The position numbers were made by a program, and so were the translations under genes. 44,184 bases of DNA from contig JAFQTF010000045.1 of NCBI GenBank assembly GCA_017409205.1, positions 1-44,184 of the forward strand, given 5' to 3'. Shown here piece after piece: positions 16,631 to 23,940 of this stretch; position 1 is the first letter of the stretch, and the number at the start of each line of letters is the position of its first letter. The DNA is from Oscillospiraceae bacterium (GTDB lineage Bacteria; Bacillota; Clostridia; Oscillospirales; Oscillospiraceae). Below the pieces are notes generated by a model. That model did not search any database. It was not told the origin of the DNA and was given only the letters and a program-made list of their open reading frames with translations.

Positions 16631-17560
16631 TTATGCTTCGGGAACAGCACCGTCGGTCAGCAGACCCTCGTACTTTTCACCGGTGGACAGCTCGTTGGCA
16701 TCGGCAACGAAGGTGGACATGGAACCATCGTCCAGTGCGGACTGGATGGCCAGGTTCACAGCAGCCAGCAGAGCAGCGTTGTCCTTGTTGACACCAACGA
16801 CAGAGCCTTCGGCATCGTAGGGAACGGGCAGAACCACGCACAGCTCAGGGTAGTTCTTGGCGTAGGTCTCGGCAACGACAGTCTCGATGAAGGCACCGTC
16901 CAGCTTGCCGGCGATGACTTCAGCAATGATGTCGGTGACCTTGCTCAGCTCCACGATATCAGCATCGGGAGTGTTGTCCTGAGCCAGACCAGCCTGGATG
17001 GAGCCGATCTGAGCGCCGATCTGGTACTCAGCCTTGTTGGCATCGGTCAGAGCGGTGAAGGCGTCCTTGTTGTCCTGATGGCAGACGAAGGACTGGCCGC
17101 CGGCGTAGTAGACGATGGAGAAGCTCATGGCCTTTTCACGCTCGGGGTCAGGGGAGTAGCCGGCCATACCGATGTCGGCATTGCCCATGCCCAGCTCGGT
17201 GATGGTGCCGTCAAAGTCCATGGGGATGACTTCCAGTTCCAAACCCAGGAAGTCAGCGATGTACTGACCCAGGGCGATGTCGAAACCGGCCAGAGAGGGG
17301 GTGCCTGCCTCGTCCAGAGCATAGAACTCATAAGGAGCGAAGTCGGGGCTGGTGACCATGGTCAGCTTGCCCTCGTTGATGGTCTTAACCAGGGGCTTCA
17401 GTTCGTCAATGGTCATAGTGCTGTAATCAACAGCGGCTGCTTCGGTTGCAGCGGGGGCATCGGCGGCAGGTGCTTCGGTGGCGGCGGGCTCGGAGGAACC
17501 GCAGGCAGCCAGAGAGAGAACCATAACCAGAGCCAGAAGCATTGCAATCAGCTTTTTCAT
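16631..17560 (-). CDS. Amino-acid ABC transporter substrate-binding lipoprotein
   Basis: 309 residues. A lipoprotein signal peptide (MKKLIAMLLALVMVLS then LAAC, lipidated Cys at 20) is followed by an A/E/P/T-rich linker to about residue 45 and a family-3 solute-binding domain: TSPDFAPYEF, AGFDIALGQYIADFLG, MDFDGTITELGMGNADIGMAGYSPDPEREKAMSFS in order. These match the binding cleft of glutamine/arginine/cystine-type receptors. First gene of the operon with its own strong promoter; codon choice is more biased than in the neighbours, as expected for an abundant receptor. An ARG-box-like site lies 120 bp upstream of the promoter, which would fit an arginine-related substrate, but this is only suggestive. 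Confidence 0.93.
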   Translation of the reverse strand: MKKLIAMLLALVMVLSLAACGSSEPAATEAPAADAPAATEAAAVDYSTMTIDELKPLVKTINEGKLTMVTSPDFAPYEFYALDEAGTPSLAGFDIALGQYIADFLGLELEVIPMDFDGTITELGMGNADIGMAGYSPDPEREKAMSFSIVYYAGGQSFVCHQDNKDAFTALTDANKAEYQIGAQIGSIQAGLAQDNTPDADIVELSKVTDIIAEVIAGKLDGAFIETVVAETYAKNYPELCVVLPVPYDAEGSVVGVNKDNAALLAAVNLAIQSALDDGSMSTFVADANELSTGEKYEGLLTDGAVPEA

Positions 17561-17617
17561 AATTCTTATTCTCCTTTTTTATTTCCCTCTGGTCAGGAGG
17601 GATGATATGATGAATGA

Positions 17618-17646
17618 ATTATACACCGGATAATATACACCGTCAA
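17618..17646 (-). promoter_or_regulatory. Promoter of the amino-acid ABC operon
   Basis: Minus strand: TTGACG (17646-17641), 17-base spacer, TATAAT (17623-17618), 58 bases before the start codon. Strong consensus. Confidence 0.87.
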
Positions 17647-17860
17647 TTGTTGATACTTCCAATAATCCGGAAAAATGCAGGGAATGAATAATAAAAACAG
17701 CACAAAAATATGCAAAATCCCTGTGGTTATTCGTTTATGCGATGAAAATATTCCAAATGCGAGTGAATAAATATACAAGCATACGAAGATTATCCGATTA
17801 AATATCCATATCCGGGAAACGGAGGTCTTTCTGGGAAAAACAGGCAATTGTGAACAAATC
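17647..17860. other. AT-rich divergent intergenic region with an ARG-box-like site
   Basis: No credible gene lies in this 214-base AT-rich stretch between two divergent promoters. It contains TGAATAAATATACA at 17764-17777, which matches the ArgR/AhrC core TGAATWWWWATTCA at 13 of 14 positions, and a looser GAA-AATA-TTC palindrome at 17744-17753. Both assignments are pattern matches by eye. Confidence 0.4.
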
Positions 17861-17889
17861 TTGACGAAATGGCAGTCTTCCTGTATAAT
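17861..17889 (+). promoter_or_regulatory. Promoter of the acyltransferase gene
   Basis: TTGACG (17861-17866), 17-base spacer, TATAAT (17884-17889), 35 bases before the ATG. Confidence 0.87.
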
Positions 17890-17924
17890 AAAGCGAAAAT
17901 ATTCGAAGGAAGGACGGCTGCCTT

Positions 17925-19220
17925 ATGAAAACCACCGTCAAACACATGGACTATGATAAGGTCCTGGCATTGCCCCGCCCAAAGCACTGCAATCCACGGA
18001 AAGTGAATCTGTTCTGGCGTCTGTTCATCCGGTTCCTGACCATTTTCGGTATGATGGGCACCGGCTTCCGGTATGAAACGGAGGGCTTTGAGAAAATTGG
18101 CAGGGATGAGCCCTGTCTGATCCTGATGAACCACAGCTGCTTCCAGGATATGGAGGTGGTTTACCGGATCCTGTTCCCCCGTCCTGTGAATATTGTGTGC
18201 TCCAATGATGGCTTTGTTGGTTTCTTTGGTCTGATGAACTGGCTGATGCGGAGCATCGGCTGCATCCCAACCCAGAAGTTTGTATCCGATGTGACTCTGG
18301 TTCGGGATATGCAGTATTGCTTCAAAGAACTGAAGTCCTGTGTTCTGATGTTCCCGGAGGCAAGCTATTCCTTTGACGGCACGGCAACCACACTTCCCCG
18401 AAAGATGGGCATCCTGTTAAAGAAATTCGATGTTCCCGTCATCATGATCGAGACTTTCGGCGCTTTCAGCCGGAACCCTCTGTATAACGAGCTGCAGATC
18501 CGCCGCAATGTGCCCATCACGGCCAAGGCCCGGGTTCTTTACACCCGGGAACAGATTCGGGAAAAGAGCGTCCGGGAACTGAGTGAAGGCGTGGAGGCGG
18601 CTTTCGGCTTTGACCATTTTAAATGGCAGAAAGAGCAGGGGCTGGAGATCAGCCAGTCCTTCCGGGCTGATGGTCTGCACCGGATCCTTTACAGGTGTGC
18701 CGACTGCGGCGCGGAAGGAAGCATGGAGGGTCGAGGCACTGGCATTACCTGCAGCAGCTGCGGAAAGCATTATGAACTGACGCCTCTTGGAGAACTGAAG
18801 GCTTCGGAAGGGGATACGAAGATCTCTCATATCCCTGATTATTACCGCTGGGAGCGGGAACAGGTGCGGCAGGAGATCCTAAACGGCACCTATCTGCTGG
18901 ATACGGAAGTGGAGATTGCCATGCAGGTGGACTACAAGGCCATTTACAAGGTAGGCGAGGGCCGGCTGATCCATGATAATACCGGTTTTACCCTCACCGG
19001 CTGCGATGGCAGACTTCATTATACCCAGCCGCCCCAGACCAGTTACAGCCTGTTTGCGGATTATTACTGGTATGAACTGGGGGATGTGATCTCCATCGGT
19101 GATACTGAGGTCCATTACTTCTGCTTTCCGAAGGACAAAACGCCTGTGGCAAAGGCCCGTCTGGCGGCGGAAGAAATGTACAAGCTTTACAAGGAAAAAA
19201 AGCTGCCCTGGCAGCAGTAA
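17925..19220 (+). CDS. PlsC-like acyltransferase with C-terminal zinc ribbon
   Basis: A 431-residue protein. Residues 60-250 hold a lysophosphatidic-acid acyltransferase-type domain: the catalytic N69-H70-x4-D75 (MNHSCFQD) and the acceptor-binding F143-P-E-A (FPEASYSFDG; most members have FPEG). From 258 a zinc ribbon follows, C258-x2-C261-x14-C276-x2-C279, and a C-terminal domain of about 150 residues (TEVEIAMQVDYKAIYKV, then GFTLTGCDGRLHYTQPP) that I do not recognise. There is one short hydrophobic stretch near residue 25-45. It likely acylates a glycerophospholipid or another lipid-like acceptor at the membrane. Own promoter and a shared downstream terminator; monocistronic. Confidence 0.83.
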   Translation: MKTTVKHMDYDKVLALPRPKHCNPRKVNLFWRLFIRFLTIFGMMGTGFRYETEGFEKIGRDEPCLILMNHSCFQDMEVVYRILFPRPVNIVCSNDGFVGFFGLMNWLMRSIGCIPTQKFVSDVTLVRDMQYCFKELKSCVLMFPEASYSFDGTATTLPRKMGILLKKFDVPVIMIETFGAFSRNPLYNELQIRRNVPITAKARVLYTREQIREKSVRELSEGVEAAFGFDHFKWQKEQGLEISQSFRADGLHRILYRCADCGAEGSMEGRGTGITCSSCGKHYELTPLGELKASEGDTKISHIPDYYRWEREQVRQEILNGTYLLDTEVEIAMQVDYKAIYKVGEGRLIHDNTGFTLTGCDGRLHYTQPPQTSYSLFADYYWYELGDVISIGDTEVHYFCFPKDKTPVAKARLAAEEMYKLYKEKKLPWQQ

Positions 19221-19225
19221 GAAAA

Positions 19226-19260
19226 ACCCCATTTCCCGATTGGGAAATGGGGTAATTTTT
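19226..19260. terminator. Bidirectional terminator between acyltransferase and MATE genes
   Basis: ACCCCATTTCCC / GGGAAATGGGGT, 12-bp stem with GATT loop, A-run before and AATTTTTT after. Confidence 0.9.
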
Positions 19261-20642
19261 TATGCTGTCAGATTCTGGATCCATTTTCCCTGCTTCAGCA
19301 TAATGCTGCCCAGAACGCATTTGATCAGGTCTGTGGCCTGACAGATGGCGAATAGGGGGAGGATACCGATACCGGTAAACCGGGTAAGGCCCCAGGCGAG
19401 CGGGACACAGAAGCCCCAGACAAAGCAGCTGTCAAACAGGAAGGTGACCATAGTCTGTCCACCGGAGCGGAGGGTGAAATAGGTGGCATTGGTGTAGGAA
19501 TTGAAGGGGAGAATGGCGGAATTCATAAGGATCAGCATGGTCGCCAGGGTCCGGACGGAGTCCGTGGTGTTGTAGATCCGGGGGAAGACCACGGAAACCG
19601 AGGCCATGGCAAGGCCGAAGATACCACCGAAGAATACAGCCGCAGCGATGAGCTTACGATTCTGATCCTGGATTTCAGCCTTGGAACGGTTGGCACCCAG
19701 CATCTGTCCCATGATGATGCCCACCGCGCTGCCCATGGCGATGTATACCACGCTGCCTACATTATATAATGTACTGGAGATATTGGTGGCAGGCACCACA
19801 TCCAGCCCGCAGGTGGAATAGCACTGGTTCAGCACGGCCATACCGCTTGCCCAGAGGAATTCATTGACCAGCAGAGGCATACCCTTTATGATGATATCCC
19901 GCAAAAGATTTCCGGGAATATACAGGGAGCGGTAGGCCCCGGTGATGAAGGGGTTCCGGACAGCATGCCGGTGAGTCCACCAGGCAACGATGGCCAGTTC
20001 CACAAACCGGGAGATGGTGGTGGCCAGGGCAGCACCCTCCACACCCATTTTCGGTGCGCCGAAATGTCCGAAGATCAGCACATAGTTCAGTGCAAGATTT
20101 ACAAAGACAGCGGAGATACCGGCCACCATGGGAACAAAGGTCTGTCCCGTTTCCCGGAGGGTACTGGAATAGGCATTTGCCAGTGCGAAGGGGAAGAAGC
20201 CCCACAGCATGATTTTCAGATACCGCTTGCCATATTCCATGGCCGATGCGGCCACGGCGGCATCGCCCTCACCGGTCAGATACAGACCGATCAGCAATTC
20301 ATCGCCGAAAACAAAGATCAGACCGCCCAGAAGGGCGATCAGCAGACAGATATAGACCTTGAACCGGAAGGTATAGCGGATGCCCCGGTCATCATGGGAG
20401 CCATGATACTGGGCAGTGAAGATGCCGGCGCCGGAACTGGCGCCGAAAACACAGAGATTGAACACGAACAGCAGACCATTGACGATGGAAACACCGCTCA
20501 TGGGAACGGTGCCCACCTGGCCTACCATGATGTTGTCCAGCAGGGAAACAAAATTGGTGATACCGTTCTGGATGATAATGGGAACGGAAATGGCGAAGAG
20601 GTTCCGGTAAAAGGCCTTGTCGCCGATGTAGTGGTGAAACAT
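19260..20642 (-). CDS. MATE-family multidrug/metabolite efflux protein
   Basis: 460 residues with twelve predicted helices. The N-terminal half contains NFVSLLDNIMVGQVGTVPMSGVSIVNGLLFVFN in the MATE pattern, and the second half opens after GNLLRDIIIKGMPLLVNEFLWASG with the matching repeat. The family exports cationic compounds using Na+ or H+ gradients. The start is placed at the ATG at 20642 (MFHHYIGDKAFYRNLF) because TGAGG lies 6 bases upstream; the frame remains open for 18 codons more but those cross the hairpin leader. No neighbouring regulator is visible. The leader can form hairpins that involve the ribosome-binding site. Confidence 0.92.
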   Translation of the reverse strand: MFHHYIGDKAFYRNLFAISVPIIIQNGITNFVSLLDNIMVGQVGTVPMSGVSIVNGLLFVFNLCVFGASSGAGIFTAQYHGSHDDRGIRYTFRFKVYICLLIALLGGLIFVFGDELLIGLYLTGEGDAAVAASAMEYGKRYLKIMLWGFFPFALANAYSSTLRETGQTFVPMVAGISAVFVNLALNYVLIFGHFGAPKMGVEGAALATTISRFVELAIVAWWTHRHAVRNPFITGAYRSLYIPGNLLRDIIIKGMPLLVNEFLWASGMAVLNQCYSTCGLDVVPATNISSTLYNVGSVVYIAMGSAVGIIMGQMLGANRSKAEIQDQNRKLIAAAVFFGGIFGLAMASVSVVFPRIYNTTDSVRTLATMLILMNSAILPFNSYTNATYFTLRSGGQTMVTFLFDSCFVWGFCVPLAWGLTRFTGIGILPLFAICQATDLIKCVLGSIMLKQGKWIQNLTA

Positions 20643-20648
20643 GGAAAA

Positions 20649-20715
20649 CCTCAAAAAGTGAGGAGTGTGGAGAGTGGCGTGTGGCGTTAGTTCCACATCC
20701 GACTCTCTACACTCC
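20649..20715 (-). promoter_or_regulatory. Hairpin-forming leader of the MATE gene
   Basis: Two overlapping hairpins. CCTCA / TGAGG (20649-20653 and 20659-20663) would pair the ribosome-binding site of the MATE mRNA. A longer one pairs 20662-20677 with 20700-20715 (14 of 16 positions; GGAGTGTxGAGAGTxG arms) and encloses TGTGG / CCACA. The two share bases 20662-20663, so they would compete. Confidence 0.5.
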
Positions 20716-20966
20716 GTAGATGGATCCTATGGTAATTCGGAAAAGATGATGTTGCAGAGGAAGACAGCATTTTTCAGCGCTTCACAGTCTGCGTGTATGG
20801 GACGGTATTCGTTCCTGTGCAGGTAATCCGTATCGTATAAGCGTTCCGGACAGCAGCGTGTTGGCGGCACACCTTCAGGGGGCTGTGGATTGTTTGCTTT
20901 TACAGCGAACAGTCGGTTTTTTCGCTCGACTCCATACGCCACATTCCAAACACCACACCGAATGCC
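20716..20966. other. Intergenic stretch without a supported gene
   Basis: A minus-strand frame of 71 codons from a GTG at 20942 to 20727 is open, but it has no ribosome-binding site and no family features I can name. Composition differs from the neighbours (less GC). It may be a degenerate or dispersed element; nothing else was seen. Confidence 0.35.
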
Positions 20967-22097
20967 TTAGATTTCTTTGCCTGCCAGGAAGACTCTCTTC
21001 TCGGAGTAATCAGCGTTGGTGATAATGAAGTCAGCGACCTTGCCGGTTTCGATGGAGCCCACCTTGCCCAGGGCGCCAATGGCCTTTGCGGGGTTCCAGG
21101 TGGCAGCCCGGACAGCTTCCTCTTCAGGAACGTTCCAGGAAATAACATTCTGGAGGCACTTCCACAGGTTGGAGGCGGAGCAGGCGATGGTATCGGTGCC
21201 TGCCAGCTTGGCAACACCGCCCCGAAGCTCGGCAGTCTGGCCACCCAGATCGAACTGGTAGCCCTCGGACTGACCGGTGCAGCGGCCGGAGTCGGAGACC
21301 AGGATCATCCGGTTCTTGAACATGGTGAAGGCCAGTCGGACGGAAGCAGGATGGATGTGGAAGCCATCGGCAATGATCTCAGCCTGAACGTTGGGATTTT
21401 CCACACCGGCGGGGATGGCACCGGGGTTACGGTGATGGATACCGGGCATGGCGTTGTACAGGTGAGTCAGATGGGTGACACCGGCATCAATGGCGGCCTT
21501 GGCATCATCATAGGTGCAGTCAGTGTGGGCGATGGAGACAGTGCACAGATCCTTGGCCTTGGCCACGAATTCGGCAGCGCCGGGCAGTTCGGGCGCGATG
21601 TCCACGATGGTGACCAGACCGCCGCAGCCGTCATACAGCTTCCGGAAGCCCTCAAAATCCGGCTCCTTCAGGTAGTCGGCATTCTGGGCACCACGCTTTT
21701 TATAGGAGAAATAGGGACCTTCCATCTGGATGCCCCGAAGTACGGAGTGACCTTCGGGTGCTTCTTCTGTCAGCTGTTTGGCATTGGCGAAAGCCTTTTC
21801 CAGAACATCGTAGGGCAGAGTCATGGAAGCGGGGGCGAAAGAGGTAACGCCGCACTGGGCAAAGTAGCGGGCCATGGCCTTCAGACCTTCGTAATCACCG
21901 TCAGAGAAGTCAGCGCCGGAGTTGCCGTGGCTGTGAACTTCGATCAGACCGGGGATGACGGTGGCGCCGCCCAGATCAATGGCATCAGCGGGGACATTTT
22001 CCGACAGGATCTCGCCGAAAACACCGTCTGTTACCTCAAAGGCACCGGTATGAAACTGAAAATCGGAGGTGAAAATGCGGGCATTTTTATAGAACAT
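20967..22097 (-). CDS. nagA: N-acetylglucosamine-6-phosphate deacetylase
   Basis: A 376-residue cytoplasmic amidohydrolase. GATVIPGLIEVHSHGNSGADFSDG carries the first metal-site motif, QMEGPYFSYKKRGAQN holds the metal-binding Glu, SIAHTDCTYDDAKAAIDAGVTHLTHLYNAM the two histidines of strand 5/6, and LVSDSGRCTG the catalytic Asp. NagA removes acetate from GlcNAc-6-P to give glucosamine-6-P in amino-sugar use and wall recycling. The length is normal. No nagB, PTS component or regulator adjoins it. It has its own -10 element and an AAGGAG site 10 bases before the ATG. Confidence 0.95.
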   Translation of the reverse strand: MFYKNARIFTSDFQFHTGAFEVTDGVFGEILSENVPADAIDLGGATVIPGLIEVHSHGNSGADFSDGDYEGLKAMARYFAQCGVTSFAPASMTLPYDVLEKAFANAKQLTEEAPEGHSVLRGIQMEGPYFSYKKRGAQNADYLKEPDFEGFRKLYDGCGGLVTIVDIAPELPGAAEFVAKAKDLCTVSIAHTDCTYDDAKAAIDAGVTHLTHLYNAMPGIHHRNPGAIPAGVENPNVQAEIIADGFHIHPASVRLAFTMFKNRMILVSDSGRCTGQSEGYQFDLGGQTAELRGGVAKLAGTDTIACSASNLWKCLQNVISWNVPEEEAVRAATWNPAKAIGALGKVGSIETGKVADFIITNADYSEKRVFLAGKEI

Positions 22098-22130
22098 GAT
22101 CAGGTCTCCTTTATATATTAATAATGTATG

Positions 22131-22136
22131 ATTATA
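22131..22136 (-). promoter_or_regulatory. -10 element of nagA
   Basis: Minus-strand TATAAT at 22136-22131, 33 bases upstream of the nagA ATG. A T8 run lies about 15 bases upstream of it, but no good -35 at 17 bases. Confidence 0.5.
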
Positions 22137-22375
22137 GTACCACGCATACGAAAAAAAAGCAATGGGTACCCTGTGCGGGTTTCTATGGAAATCGTATACA
22201 TTTTAATTGCGGCGAGAAAGACTGCGGCTCACCTTCAAAGGAAAAGGAAACAGATTGTTACCGAATTGTGCGAACAACTACCGGAGAACCCAGGGAAAAC
22301 GGGAGAACAATTGTTAAGAATTGCTTAAACTGTAATATAACTGAAGAAATTTTGTAATTATTTGTAATTTCCCTC
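22137..22375. other. AT-rich intergenic region without a supported gene
   Basis: Two short overlapping plus-strand frames (from 22124 and 22128) are open here for 66-77 codons, but neither has a ribosome-binding site or family features. The stretch separates the divergent nagA and surface-protein promoters; nothing else was recognised. Confidence 0.4.
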
Positions 22376-22404
22376 TTGACGGAAGGAACAAAATGGTATA
22401 TAAT
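22376..22404 (+). promoter_or_regulatory. Strong promoter of the surface-protein gene
   Basis: TTGACG (22376-22381), 17-base spacer, TATAAT (22399-22404). The predicted start near 22411 leaves a 5' leader of about 119 bases before the ATG. Confidence 0.87.
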
Positions 22405-22427
22405 CCTCTCAAGAAAGAACACCGTAA

Positions 22428-22495
22428 TATGTACGCCGTGCCGACATCTCCGGATGGGATAAGGATGGCGGCACAGTATCACGGCTGCGTATTTC
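22428..22495 (+). ncRNA. Structured 5' leader upstream of the surface-protein gene
   Basis: The leader can fold into one long arm: CCGTG (about 22435-22439) pairs with CACGG (about 22481-22485), extended outward by TACG/CGTA across a bulge; inside it CCG-A-CATC pairs with GATG-G-CGG, closed by UCC/GGA. An alternative pairs GTGCCG with CGGCAC. It does not match a riboswitch class I can recall. The AGGAGG ribosome-binding site at about 22516-22521 lies outside the arm. Confidence 0.4.
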
Positions 22496-22529
22496 GACAA
22501 AAATTTTTATCTTTAGGAGGTAAAAGAAA

Positions 22530-23819
22530 ATGAAAACAGTATGTAAGAAGCTGCTCTGCCTGATGCTGGTAGCTATGCTGCTGGTTTCCGCAGTGCCTGC
22601 TGCATTTGCAACTGAGCTGATCGTACCTATCGGCCCCGGTGACGATGACGGTCAGGTCTATGCCGAAGAAGAAAGCGGCATCAAGGTTTCTCTGGTCGTT
22701 TACGATAAGGACGACAATGCCGTTGAGAGCAAGGGTCCTGTTGAGATCGAAGACGGCGATCTGAAGGCTTGGCAGGAGGGCGGCAATGCCATGGCTGCTG
22801 AGATTCTGGAAGTATTCGGCAGCAAGTACACTGCTGACCAGGTGAAGTCTGTTGCTGTTATGGGTAACAGCGTCGTTATTGTTCTGAATGTTGCTGAAGG
22901 TGGCGTCGGCGGTGAAGTTGCTGCAGAGTATACTCTGACTGTCAATACCGGTTCTGGTTCCTATAGACTGACTGTCTATGAAGGCCAGCGCTACTCTGAT
23001 GCTCTGGCAGGCAAGGAGCCTGCTCGCCCCGGTCAGAATTTCCTGGGCTGGAAGTCTGAGAATCTGGGTACCACTATCCGTTCCAGTGATGTGATCGAGG
23101 GAGACGATACTGTCGTCGCTCTGTGGTCTGCTGCAATTAAGTACAACATCACTTTCATTGACGAGCGCGGCACTGAGCCTGAAGTCGTCAAGGCCAAGCA
23201 GGTTTCCTATGGCAGCGCCATCGGAACACTGCCCGTTCCTTCCGATCGCAAGGGCTATGTCTTTGTTGGCTGGAAGCTGAACGGCAAGCTGATCAATGCT
23301 GAAACCATTTATGAACTGCAGGGCGACAGCACTGCTTATGCTACCTGGAAGCTGGAAAGCGACGAGGAAGATGTTCCCATGAACGGCGGCCACGAGAAGA
23401 ACGGTAAGGTTTGGCTGGAGATTTATGTCAATGGTGATACCAGCGATCTGGTAAAGCGTGTCAATATTACTGATTATGCTGACGACGACAAGATCACCCA
23501 GGCAGAAGTTGAGAAGGTTGCAAAGAAGCATGTTGTTGCGAAGAGCGGCTACTCTCTGAAGTTTGAAGGCCTGTTTGATGAAGAGTCCTGGTGGTGGTAT
23601 ACCCGCGATGAAGAAACCGATGGCGACGAATACATCATTGTCAACCGTGACGACGGCGACGACTATGTCTATGTCATGGTCAAGAACGTCAAGAAGGCAG
23701 TGGCTGATTCCAGCAACCCCAAGACCGGTGATGACATCATGATCGCTGTCACCACCATGGGCCTGGCTGCTGTAGCTCTGGTTTCCATCGTGGAACTGAA
23801 GAAGAGAAAGATGATCTAA
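22530..23819 (+). CDS. Sortase-anchored surface protein with InlB-B-type (beta-grasp) repeats
   Basis: 429 residues. A signal peptide (KKLLCLMLVAMLLVSAVPA, likely cut after AFA near residue 29) starts the protein. Two copies of a 65-70 residue Listeria-Bacteroides-type beta-grasp repeat follow: YTLTVNTGSGSYRLTVYEGQ to NFLGWKSE, and YNITFIDERG to YVFVGWKLNG, each ending in a GW motif with an ATW/ALW strand. The acidic C-terminal region (about 290-395) is not recognised. The end is a cell-wall sorting signal: NPKTGD, a hydrophobic helix (IMIAVTTMGLAAVALVSIV) and KKRK. NPxTG instead of LPxTG is common in gut Clostridia. Codon use is strongly biased (GCT, GTT, CGT), like rpoA and unlike neighbours, so high expression is expected. 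AGGAGG precedes the ATG. Confidence 0.9.
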   Translation: MKTVCKKLLCLMLVAMLLVSAVPAAFATELIVPIGPGDDDGQVYAEEESGIKVSLVVYDKDDNAVESKGPVEIEDGDLKAWQEGGNAMAAEILEVFGSKYTADQVKSVAVMGNSVVIVLNVAEGGVGGEVAAEYTLTVNTGSGSYRLTVYEGQRYSDALAGKEPARPGQNFLGWKSENLGTTIRSSDVIEGDDTVVALWSAAIKYNITFIDERGTEPEVVKAKQVSYGSAIGTLPVPSDRKGYVFVGWKLNGKLINAETIYELQGDSTAYATWKLESDEEDVPMNGGHEKNGKVWLEIYVNGDTSDLVKRVNITDYADDDKITQAEVEKVAKKHVVAKSGYSLKFEGLFDEESWWWYTRDEETDGDEYIIVNRDDGDDYVYVMVKNVKKAVADSSNPKTGDDIMIAVTTMGLAAVALVSIVELKKRKMI

Positions 23820-23853
23820 TCCATCCGTAGGTTATCTGAACAAAACACATAAC

Positions 23854-23892
23854 ATCACCCCGGCAGAGCAATCTGCCGGGGTGATTTCTTTC
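23854..23892 (+). terminator. Terminator of the surface-protein gene
   Basis: ATCACCCCGGCAGA / TCTGCCGGGGTGAT, 14-bp stem, GCAA loop, followed by TTCTTTCT. Confidence 0.9.
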
Positions 23893-23905
23893 TGCACCGG
23901 GTAAT

Positions 23906-23940
23906 GAAATGGCTCCCCAAATTGGGGAGCCGAAATTTCT
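23906..23940 (-). terminator. Palindromic terminator after proC
   Basis: GGCTCCCCAA-A-TTGGGGAGCC (23911-23931) is a perfect 10-bp inverted repeat flanked by GAAAT/ATTTC. On the minus strand it is followed by ATTTCATT and so can end the proBAC transcript. Similar GGCTCCCC palindromes are often dispersed in related genomes (recollection, not checked). Confidence 0.65.

Noticed and set aside
17593..17847. 84-codon minus-strand frame in the divergent intergenic region
   Set aside because: It crosses the operon promoter at 17618-17646 and lies in AT-rich DNA without a ribosome-binding site.
20727..20942. 71-codon minus-strand frame starting with GTG
   Set aside because: No ribosome-binding site or recognisable family; kept only as an intergenic note.
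22124..22357. Small plus-strand frames of 66-77 codons
   Set aside because: No ribosome-binding site; they cross the nagA promoter; sequences look non-protein-like.
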